From CAZQVN01 sp964596775 (GTDB lineage Bacteria > Eisenbacteria > RBG-16-71-46 > JABDJR01 > JAWXBZ01), in assembly GCA_964596775.1 (NCBI GenBank), contig CAZQVN010000043.1, positions 1 through 30,880 of the forward strand: 30,880 nt of DNA. The letters are read 5' to 3'. The position numbers were made by a program, and so were the translations under genes. The number at the start of each line of letters is the position of its first letter. The stretch's first letter is position 1. This document shows positions 23,012-30,880 of the stretch, piece by piece. Below the pieces are notes generated by a model that made no database searches, was not told the origin of the DNA, and saw only the letters and a list, made by a program, of their open reading frames with translations.

Positions 23012-24043
23012 TTACGACACCGTCCAGGTGTCTCCCATGTTCAAGAGCGCGTTCAGGTCTCCCGGACCGGACTTTTCCCGGGCCCGGTCGACCTGCTCCT
23101 TCGCCGCGATCTCGTAGGTCGGGCGGAGGATGTTCTTGAACACGCCGATCGGCGTGGGGAACTGCGGATAATCGATGCGGGAGAAGAGCCAGGCGAGAAC
23201 GCCGCTCGGATCCTTCTCGTCGAACGTCACCAGATCCTTCTCTGTGATTCCGTTGCCGAGGTTCACGACTTCCGGCGTGAATCCGTTCAGCCGGATCCCC
23301 TTGTCGCGCTTTTCGCCGAAGATCACCGGCTTGCCGTGCTCGAGGACCACGTTGCGCTCGCTGCGCGTTTCCTTTTCGGTGACCGGCTCCCACGCCTTGT
23401 CGTTGAAGATGTTGCAGTTCTGCAGAATTTCGATGAACGCGGACCCCTTGTGCTCGGCCGCCTTCACCAGGGTTTCCTGGAGATGCTGCGCGTAGATGTC
23501 CACCGAGCGGGCCACGAACGTGGCCTCGGCGCCCAGCGCCAGGGAGATCGGATTCATCGGGGCATCCACGGAACCGAACGGCGTCGACTTCGTGCGCTTG
23601 CCGATTTCCGACGTGGGCGAGTACTGCCCCTTCGTCAGGCCGTAGATGCGGTTGTTGAACAGCAGGATCTTGATGTCCACGTTCCGGCGGAGCGCATGGA
23701 TCAGGTGGTTGCCGCCGATCGACATGGCATCGCCGTCGCCGGTGGCCACCCATACGGACAGGTCGGGGTTGGCCATCTTGATGCCGGTGGCCACCGCCGG
23801 AGCCCGGCCGTGGATGGAGTGGAAGCCGTACGTGTTCATGTAGTACGGAAACCGGCTGGAACAGCCGATTCCGGCCACGACCATGAACTTCTCGCGCGGA
23901 ATGCCGAGCTTCGGAAACACCTGCTGCACCGCGTTCAGGATGGCGTAGTCCCCGCATCCGGGACACCAGCGCACTTCCTGGTCGGTGACGAAATCCTTCT
24001 TGGTCAGGCCGCCGGGAGGCGGGGTCTTTGTCGGAGCACTCAT
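23012..24043 (-). CDS. korB: 2-oxoacid:ferredoxin oxidoreductase, beta subunit (KorB type)
   Basis: A 343-residue thiamine-diphosphate subunit of the enzyme that interconverts 2-oxoglutarate and succinyl-CoA with ferredoxin. The [4Fe-4S] ligands are C27 and C30 (RWCPGCGDY), C61 (GIGCSSRFP) and C210 (LQNCNIF), the pattern of two-subunit Kor enzymes. The ThDP/Mg site is GDGDAMSIGGNH at 102-113 with NNRIYGLTKGQYSPTS after it. The C-terminal tail after about residue 290 is typical of KorB. The ATG overlaps the korA stop as ATGA, so the subunits are coupled. 2-Oxoglutarate is the likely substrate from the family; related enzymes use other 2-oxoacids. Confidence 0.94.
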   Translation of the reverse strand: MSAPTKTPPPGGLTKKDFVTDQEVRWCPGCGDYAILNAVQQVFPKLGIPREKFMVVAGIGCSSRFPYYMNTYGFHSIHGRAPAVATGIKMANPDLSVWVATGDGDAMSIGGNHLIHALRRNVDIKILLFNNRIYGLTKGQYSPTSEIGKRTKSTPFGSVDAPMNPISLALGAEATFVARSVDIYAQHLQETLVKAAEHKGSAFIEILQNCNIFNDKAWEPVTEKETRSERNVVLEHGKPVIFGEKRDKGIRLNGFTPEVVNLGNGITEKDLVTFDEKDPSGVLAWLFSRIDYPQFPTPIGVFKNILRPTYEIAAKEQVDRAREKSGPGDLNALLNMGDTWTVS

Positions 24044-25902
24044 GACTTCTTCTCCAGTTCTTCCATCTTTTTCAGGATCTCGGCGATCATGAACGGCTTG
24101 CCCTGCACCTTCGGATAGGACTCGATGCGGGCGCCGTAGGTGCCGCGGAGGATGAACGCGAGCTGTCCGAGGTTCATTTCCGGAACGAGAACCGTTTCGA
24201 AACGCCCCAGGACGTCGCCCAGGTTCTTCGGGAACGGATTCATGTAGCGGAGATGCGCGCGGCTGACGGCCTTGCCCTGCCGCCGGGCCTCGGCCACGGC
24301 GCCGATGATGGCGCCGTGCGTGCTGCCCCAGCCGAGGATGAGCAGCTTTCCGGACGACGGTCCGTCGACCTCGATCTCCGGGATGTCCTTCGCGATGCCG
24401 GCCACCTTGGCGGCGCGGAGCCGAACCATCTTTTCATGGTTCAGCGGATCGTAATCCACGTTGCCGGTGCCGTCCTGCTTCTCGATGCCGCCGATGCGAT
24501 GCTCGAGGCCGGCCGTTCCCGGCCTGGCCCACATGCGGGCCAGCGTCTGCGGGTCGCGGCGGTAGGCCATGAACGATTCCGGATCCGTGTGAAACCGGAC
24601 GGCGGCATCGGGCAGGTCGGCCACGGCGGGAATCTTCCACGGCTCCGAACCGTTGGCCAGGTAGCCGTCGGACAGGAGCACCACCGGCGTCATGTACTTC
24701 GTGGCGATCCGGCAGGCCTCGAACGCCATGTAGAAGCAGTCCCCGGGCGTGGCCGGAGCCAGCACCGGGATCGGGGCCTCGGAATTCCGGCCGAACATCG
24801 CCTGGAACAGGTCGGCCTGCTCCGTCTTCGTCGGAAGACCGGTCGACGGTCCGCCGCGCTGGATGTCCACGACCACGATCGGGAGTTCGGTCATCACCGC
24901 CAGCCCCATGGCCTCGCCCTTGAGGGCCATGCCGGGACCGGACGTGGTGGTGATCCCCAGCTGCCCGGCGAACGAGGCGCCGATGGCCGAGCAGACCGCG
25001 GCGATTTCATCCTCGGCCTGGAACGTGGTGACCCCGAAGTTCTTGTACTTGGACAGCTCGTGCAGGATGTCGGAGGCCGGCGTGATCGGATAGGATCCGA
25101 GGAACAGCGGCAGTCCGGTCTTCGAGGAACCCGCCACCAGGCCGATGGCCAGCGCGGAGTTTCCGTTGATGTTCCGGTACGTTCCGGGCGGCAGCTTGGC
25201 CGGCGCCACTTCGTAGGTGGTCTGGAACACCTCGGTGGCCGCGCAGTAGGCAAACCCGCCCTTGAGGGCCAGCGTGTTGGCCTCGATCAGGTGCGGCTTC
25301 TTCGCGAACTGCTTTTCCAGGTAGCGGAGCGTGGAGTCCATCGGCCGGTTGTACAGCCAGTACATCATTCCGAGCGCGAAGAAGTTCTTGCAGCGGTCGA
25401 TGTCCTTCTGCGACAGGCTCGTTTCGGCCAGGGCCTTGCGGGTCAGCATCGTGAGATCGACCTGGAACACGCGGTAGGCCTCGAGCGAGGAATCCTCGAG
25501 CGGGTTCGTCGCGTAGCCGGCGAGGTCGAGATTGCGCGTCTTGAACGCCGTGGAATTGACGATGAGGATGCCGTTCGGCTTCAGGTCCGCGATGTTCACC
25601 TTGAGCGCGGCCGGGTTCATGGCCACGAGAACGTCCGGAGCGTCGCCGGGCGTGGTGATGTCGGTGGACGAAAAGTGAATCTGGAAACCCGAAACGCCGG
25701 GAAGGCTGCCGGCCGGGGCTCGGATTTCGGCGGGGAAGTCGGGGAAGGTGCTCGTATCGTTGCCGACCAGGGCGGACGTGTGCGTGAACTGCGTTCCGGT
25801 CAGCTGCATGCCGTCGCCGGAGTCACCGGCGAAGCGGATGACCACACGCTCGAGGGGCTCGATCTGTGTGGGTTTCTCTTCACTCAAGCTGGTCGATGCC
25901 AT
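24040..25902 (-). CDS. korA: 2-oxoacid:ferredoxin oxidoreductase, alpha subunit (gamma-alpha fusion, KorA type)
   Basis: A 620-residue fused subunit. The N-terminal gamma domain (about 18-200) contains VVIRFAGDSGDGMQLTG, FPDFPAEIRAPAGSLPGVSG and DVLVAMNPAA. The alpha domain begins near 260 with LFLGSYPITPASDILHEL (YPITP from Y271), TFQAEDEIAAVCSAIGASFAG and TTTSGPGMALKGEAMGLAVM, followed by IQRGGPSTGLPTKTEQADL, where CoA and substrate bind. The C-terminal part has LILGWGSTHGAI and VLVPEMNLGQL. It works with KorB in the cytoplasm. The ATG lacks a strong Shine-Dalgarno (GAGA at 5 nt). A promoter candidate lies at 26003-26031, so korAB can be expressed apart from the upstream flavoprotein and E1 genes. 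Confidence 0.94.
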   Translation of the reverse strand: MASTSLSEEKPTQIEPLERVVIRFAGDSGDGMQLTGTQFTHTSALVGNDTSTFPDFPAEIRAPAGSLPGVSGFQIHFSSTDITTPGDAPDVLVAMNPAALKVNIADLKPNGILIVNSTAFKTRNLDLAGYATNPLEDSSLEAYRVFQVDLTMLTRKALAETSLSQKDIDRCKNFFALGMMYWLYNRPMDSTLRYLEKQFAKKPHLIEANTLALKGGFAYCAATEVFQTTYEVAPAKLPPGTYRNINGNSALAIGLVAGSSKTGLPLFLGSYPITPASDILHELSKYKNFGVTTFQAEDEIAAVCSAIGASFAGQLGITTTSGPGMALKGEAMGLAVMTELPIVVVDIQRGGPSTGLPTKTEQADLFQAMFGRNSEAPIPVLAPATPGDCFYMAFEACRIATKYMTPVVLLSDGYLANGSEPWKIPAVADLPDAAVRFHTDPESFMAYRRDPQTLARMWARPGTAGLEHRIGGIEKQDGTGNVDYDPLNHEKMVRLRAAKVAGIAKDIPEIEVDGPSSGKLLILGWGSTHGAIIGAVAEARRQGKAVSRAHLRYMNPFPKNLGDVLGRFETVLVPEMNLGQLAFILRGTYGARIESYPKVQGKPFMIAEILKKMEELEKKS

Positions 25903-26002
25903 GACGTTCTCTGATGTTCTCCGCGTGCGCGGGCACGCAAAAACACCCCTCCGGGAAACCGACCATCGGCCTCAACCGCAGAGGTTGGAAACTGTCCAGT
26001 GA

Positions 26003-26031
26003 AAGATACCACACGGCCCGAAACGGCTCAA
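26003..26031 (-). promoter_or_regulatory. likely korAB promoter
   Basis: On the minus strand TTGAGC (26026-26031) is followed after exactly 17 bp by TATCTT (26003-26008). This predicts a leader of about 93 nt before the korA ATG. The -35 overlaps the stop codon of the flavoprotein gene. Confidence 0.45.
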
Positions 26032-27104
26032 ACTATTGATTTTGAAGGGACTTGCCCTTCGGGTGGTTCCGTGATCCTCCGGGCCAGCCCGATTCCCGAC
26101 AGGAACGCCCCTTCCACACCCCGGGCCGGGGAAAACGCCTCGCCGCAGAATCCGATCGCACCGCCGCCGTCCAGGGGTCGCCAGATCGGCTCCCCCAGCC
26201 CTGGTGCGTCCGCCGGCAGGCGGGCCCACGCCCAGCGATGCGGGTGAAACCACGCCGGCTTTTCGGCCCACGCTCCGAAGTACTCGCCGGCCTCCCAGAG
26301 AATATCGGAAGCCCACTGTTTTTCCGGAGCGTCAAGATAGCGGCTCGAATAGTGCGGGCGGGCCTGGTACACGAGCACCCGCTGCGAGGGGGAACGACGC
26401 TTGCCGGAATCGTGACTGATGCCGTGCAGGATCGTCGTGTCGAGCGGATAGTCCATGTCCCATGGCGGCGCCGGAACGCGCAGGTCGTACCCCGCCACGA
26501 CGGTCAGGCAGGGCAGGCAGGCCACGGCGGCCATCGTCTCCGCGAGTTCCCTGCCGCCCTCGAGGCGGATGGCCACCGGTTCGAGGAGCCTCAGGGTCTG
26601 CGGCAGGGCCAGGGCCAGGATGACCCGGGGCGCGGAGAAGCGTCGGCCGTCGGTGGCCACGACCTCCACGCCCCCGTCGGCCGCCGTCACGAAATGGACC
26701 GCCACCCCGAGCCGCACGTCGAGACCGCGGGCCATCTCCTTGGGAAACGCGGAAACCCCGGTCGTCACCGCGAGACGGCGCTGGTCGCCGCGGAACGCCG
26801 CCGGCTGGCAGGACATGTGGGGCTGCCGGACGCGGTGCGGCCAGCCCGGAAGAACCTCGGCATCCTCCGCGCCGTTGAGCACGCTTTCGAGGAAGCCGAG
26901 AAAGTGCGAGCCGGTCCCGTGCAGGTAGGGCACACCGTAGTCCACGCGCTCGCCGTGCAGGGTCTTGCTGGCGCACCGACCGCCGACCCCCCTGGCCCGT
27001 TCCAGCACGACACAGGACAGTCCGCTGCGGGTGATCTCCCTTGCGGCGGCCAGACCGGATACGCCGGCCCCGATCACGATGACGTCGGCGGTGAAGTCGC
27101 TCAG
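26028..27104 (-). CDS. renalase-like FAD-dependent oxidoreductase; CTG start
   Basis: 358 residues when started at the CTG at 27104. The N-terminus then reads SDFTADVIVIGAGVSGLAAA, a complete Rossmann beta-alpha-beta FAD site, followed by VVLERARGVGGRCASK, the GRxxTR-like second motif. The C-terminus has RPLDGGGAIGFCGEAF and GVEGAFLSGIGLARRI, the third FAD contact of the amine-oxidase/renalase class. The substrate is unknown. The frame contains no ATG, GTG or TTG between the upstream stop and CTG 27104; the next option, GTG 27077, would delete the first beta strand. The CTG overlaps the E1 stop as CTGA, equivalent to the common ATGA coupling. It lies between the E1 and korAB genes. Confidence 0.82.
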   Translation of the reverse strand: MSDFTADVIVIGAGVSGLAAAREITRSGLSCVVLERARGVGGRCASKTLHGERVDYGVPYLHGTGSHFLGFLESVLNGAEDAEVLPGWPHRVRQPHMSCQPAAFRGDQRRLAVTTGVSAFPKEMARGLDVRLGVAVHFVTAADGGVEVVATDGRRFSAPRVILALALPQTLRLLEPVAIRLEGGRELAETMAAVACLPCLTVVAGYDLRVPAPPWDMDYPLDTTILHGISHDSGKRRSPSQRVLVYQARPHYSSRYLDAPEKQWASDILWEAGEYFGAWAEKPAWFHPHRWAWARLPADAPGLGEPIWRPLDGGGAIGFCGEAFSPARGVEGAFLSGIGLARRITEPPEGQVPSKSIV

Positions 27105-29182
27105 TACCGGGCCAGCTTGAGGGCCGCTGCGTGGACGTCATCCACCTGGGGAAGGATCACGTCCTCGAGGATCCTCGAGAAGGGGACCGGGCAGTCCTTC
27201 GATCCGACGCGGACCACCGGGCCGTCCAGGAACTCAAAGCAGGTTTCGGAAATGCGCGCGGCGATCTCGCCTCCGAATCCGGCCGTGATCTTGTCTTCGG
27301 TGACGACCAGGGCCTTTCCGGTCTTCCGGACCGTGGCCTCGATGGCCTCCAGGTCGAGCGGCACCAGCGAACGGAGATCCACGACCTCCGCCTCGATCCC
27401 CTGCTCCTCGGAGAGCTTGCGGGCGGCGCGCAGCGACCAGTGCACGGTCGTGCCGAACGTGATGATGGAGAGGTCGGTGCCCTCCCGGCGAACCCGCGCC
27501 TTGCCGAACGGAACGATGAAGTCCGGCCCCGGGTGCGGCGTGCGGCAGAACGCCTGGTTGTACAGGTACTTCGGTTCGAGGAAGAACGTGGGGCCGCGGT
27601 TCCGCATGGCATGGCGGATCATCCCCACCGCGTCGTCCGGGAAGGCCGGCACGAGGATGCGCAGGCCCGGAAGCGTGGCGAGCAGCCCCTCGAGATTCTG
27701 CGAGTGGTAGAGGCCTCCGCCGATGTAGCCGCCCGACGCCAGCCGGACGAGCACGTTCGGCGTGAAGCGCCCGTTGGACCGGTAGTAGTCGTGCGACAGC
27801 TCGATGACCTGTTCCATGGCCGGCCAGAGGTAGTCGGCGAACTGGGCCGCCTCGATGACCACGCGGATCTTGTCGTCGTAGCGGGAGAATCCGTTGGCCG
27901 TGCCGACGATGAAGTCCTCGGCGATCGGCGCGTTGAACACCCGTTCCGGACCGAACTCCTGCTGCATCCCCTTCGTGAGGAGGAACACGCCCCCCTTTTC
28001 CTTGGAGGCCACGTCCTGGCCCCAGAGGAACGTGTCGGGGTTGCGGCGGAACTCCTCCTTCAGCGTCTCGTTGATCGCCTCGCGCAGGGTGATCTCGTTT
28101 TCCTGCGGCACCGGCTCGGTGACCGGGTTGTCCGGAAGGATCTCGGGCGGCCAGACATGGAGCGTGGCCGTTGCCGGATCCGGAGTGGCCGCGGCTTCCG
28201 CCTTCTCGCAGGCTTCGTCGAGTTCGGCCATGTTGGCGGCCTCGAGCTCGTCCATCGCCGCCTCGGTGACCCCCTCCGTTTCCATCAGGTGGCGCTTCAT
28301 GCGGGCCAGCGGGTAGAACGAACGGGTTTCGGCCATCTCCTCGGTTTCGCGGTACAGCTCCTGGCGGTCCGAGTTCGAGTGGGCAAAGTAGCGCACGCAC
28401 TGGGCGTGAACCATGACCGGCCCGCTCTTCCTGCGGATCGTGGCCACCGCCTGCTCCATGGCGGCCATCGAATCGAACGCGTTCGTGCCGTCGCAGTTGA
28501 TGATCTTGAGATTCCGGAAGCCGCGGAAGTTGTCGGACACGAGTTCGTTGGCCGTGGCCTCGTGAATCGGCACGGAGATCCCGTAGCCGTTGTTCTGGAT
28601 CACGAACACGACGGGGAGCTTCTCCCTGTCCGCGCCGTTGACGGCCTCGAAGACGTAGCCTTCGCTGGCCGACGACTCGCCCTGGCTGGAGAAGACGATG
28701 CCGTCATCCCCGTACTTCTTGATCGCCCGGGCCAGCCCCACCGCGTGCAGGGTGTGGTTCCCGGTGGCCGAGGACGTGTTCCAGATGTTCAGGTCGATCT
28801 TGGCGAAGTGGTTGCTCATGTGACGGCCGCCCGAGGCCACGTCGTCGGCCCGGGACAGTCCGTTGAGCACGATTTCATAGGGGGTAATGCCGGCCGAAAG
28901 GCAGGTCAGGAGGTCGCGGTAGTAGGGGAACAGATGGTCCTTTTTGGCCCGGAACGTGCGGCCGAGCGCCACCTGGATGCCTCCATGACCGATGACCGGC
29001 GCGTGGTACGACCACCCCTGGGCTTTCTTTATGTATGTCTTGGCCCGCTCGTCGATGATCGTGGCCATGTGCATCTGGCGGTACCACTTGAGCTGCTCCT
29101 CGACCTTGGGTCGCGAGCGCGGCACCACCAGGGGCTTGAGTTCGACATCCGTCTCGACTCTGAATTTCAGTACTGTTGCCAT
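27101..29182 (-). CDS. 2-oxoacid dehydrogenase E1 component, fused alpha and beta subunits
   Basis: A 693-residue fusion. The alpha half (about 30-340) contains HGGIQVALGRTF, GRHMSNHFAK, the ThDP region SSQGESSASEGYVFEAVNGA and IQNNGYGISVP. A linker rich in Glu and Ala (about 320-375) joins the beta half (about 380-690), which has TLREAINETLKEEF, VFNAPIAEDFIVG with likely catalytic E422, and GTTVHWSLRAARKL. Such fusions act as E1 of branched-chain or pyruvate-type complexes, decarboxylating a 2-oxoacid with ThDP and passing the acyl group to a lipoyl E2. No E2 or E3 gene is present in this window. The ATG has GAGG 5 nt upstream; the leader region contains a structured element. The flavoprotein gene overlaps its stop codon. 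Confidence 0.93.
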   Translation of the reverse strand: MATVLKFRVETDVELKPLVVPRSRPKVEEQLKWYRQMHMATIIDERAKTYIKKAQGWSYHAPVIGHGGIQVALGRTFRAKKDHLFPYYRDLLTCLSAGITPYEIVLNGLSRADDVASGGRHMSNHFAKIDLNIWNTSSATGNHTLHAVGLARAIKKYGDDGIVFSSQGESSASEGYVFEAVNGADREKLPVVFVIQNNGYGISVPIHEATANELVSDNFRGFRNLKIINCDGTNAFDSMAAMEQAVATIRRKSGPVMVHAQCVRYFAHSNSDRQELYRETEEMAETRSFYPLARMKRHLMETEGVTEAAMDELEAANMAELDEACEKAEAAATPDPATATLHVWPPEILPDNPVTEPVPQENEITLREAINETLKEEFRRNPDTFLWGQDVASKEKGGVFLLTKGMQQEFGPERVFNAPIAEDFIVGTANGFSRYDDKIRVVIEAAQFADYLWPAMEQVIELSHDYYRSNGRFTPNVLVRLASGGYIGGGLYHSQNLEGLLATLPGLRILVPAFPDDAVGMIRHAMRNRGPTFFLEPKYLYNQAFCRTPHPGPDFIVPFGKARVRREGTDLSIITFGTTVHWSLRAARKLSEEQGIEAEVVDLRSLVPLDLEAIEATVRKTGKALVVTEDKITAGFGGEIAARISETCFEFLDGPVVRVGSKDCPVPFSRILEDVILPQVDDVHAAALKLARY

Positions 29183-29408
29183 GCAAACCTCTTGCTTTCC
29201 TGTGAGTTGGGGGCCCGTGCCCTGTGTTTCCCCGGCTCAACGGAACAGTTGTCAACTTTCCACGTTAAACCAGACCGCCGTGTCCCGACAAGTAACTTTG
29301 CCGGTCACACATCGGAACCCCGGCAGTATGACGGGCGTCGGTTCGATGCCGTACCGACAGATGGCTTCGGGGGTTCCGGTCGTGTCTTAGCGGCCACGTG
29401 ACCGTTAT
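29183..29408. other. intergenic region between metH and the E1 gene
   Basis: 226 bp. Besides the nested inverted repeats, the minus strand holds a perfect TTGACA (29250-29255) that could be the -35 of an E1 promoter. The sequence 17 bp further on (GGGAAA) is a poor -10. TTGACA also lies within a small palindrome (AGTTGTCAACT on the plus strand). Confidence 0.35.

Positions 29409-30880
<1,472 letters not shown>

Noticed and set aside
25923..25938. Perfect inverted repeat GCGTGC-GCGG-GCACGC in the korA leader
   Set aside because: No T run follows on either strand in the correct orientation, and a 6-bp GC palindrome is expected by chance in such DNA.
29227..29255. TTGACA promoter for the E1 gene
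   Set aside because: The -35 is perfect but the sequence at 16-18 bp spacing has at most two matches to a -10 box; left as a note in the intergenic entry.
29336..29360. tRNA-like T-loop (GGTTCGATGCC) beneath a 7-bp outer stem
   Set aside because: The arms do not fit a tRNA: the T-like loop is not next to the outer stem, no anticodon arm of 5 bp with a 7-nt loop is found, and no discriminator-CCA region follows.

Overview
High-GC bacterial chromosome segment with housekeeping and envelope genes and strong GGAGG-type ribosome binding sites. No tRNA, rRNA, IS element, phage gene or CRISPR array was seen. The secreted protein at 1852-3282 ends in the FlgD-like/sorting-type C-terminal domain (NPF...DVSGR...GxHxVxWDGRD...GxYFY) common in FCB-group relatives and candidate phyla such as Eisenbacteria or Krumholzibacteriota. 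With an ECF sigma factor of the TIGR02999 type, a KorAB ferredoxin oxidoreductase and a fused 2-oxoacid dehydrogenase E1, this suggests an uncultivated FCB-like or neighbouring lineage. That placement is an inference.

Layout. 1-4996, all minus: nadE, a lamin-tail-domain surface protein, a CsgG-like protein and an ECF sigma factor cut by the window edge. 4997-5227 is a divergent promoter region shared by nadE and fabI. fabI (plus) converges on trxB, which follows a secreted DUF1028 protein. 8116-11333, minus: a HEAT-repeat protein translationally coupled to a large membrane-anchored GH113-like protein. 11559-13822, plus: a secreted S9 peptidase coupled by ATGA to an ArsR-type regulator with two CxC motifs. 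13901-17886: a YcbB-like L,D-transpeptidase divergent from an M15-type peptidase, the latter followed by a PhzF-like isomerase. 17898-20261, minus: a two-component system. 20523-21017, plus: a secreted PDZ protein with a strongly structured 5' leader and its own terminator. 21165-22787, minus: a soluble hybrid histidine kinase. 23012-29182, minus: fused E1, a renalase-like flavoprotein, then korA and korB, ending in a strong terminator. 29409-30880, minus: the C-terminal half of metH.

Functional themes are envelope and surface biology (CsgG, lamin-tail protein, L,D-transpeptidase, M15, PDZ, two kinases), redox and cofactor metabolism (NadE, TrxB, MetH), fatty-acid synthesis (FabI) and oxidative or reductive 2-oxoacid metabolism (E1, KorAB).

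The least ordinary signals are: two genes whose best start codon is CTG (15872 and 27104); a nested inverted-repeat element at 29302-29404 followed by a plus-strand intrinsic terminator with no annotated plus-strand gene to terminate; a 17-bp hairpin directly upstream of the PDZ gene's ribosome binding site; and a glycosidase-like barrel fused to what may be a degenerate peptidase-like domain.
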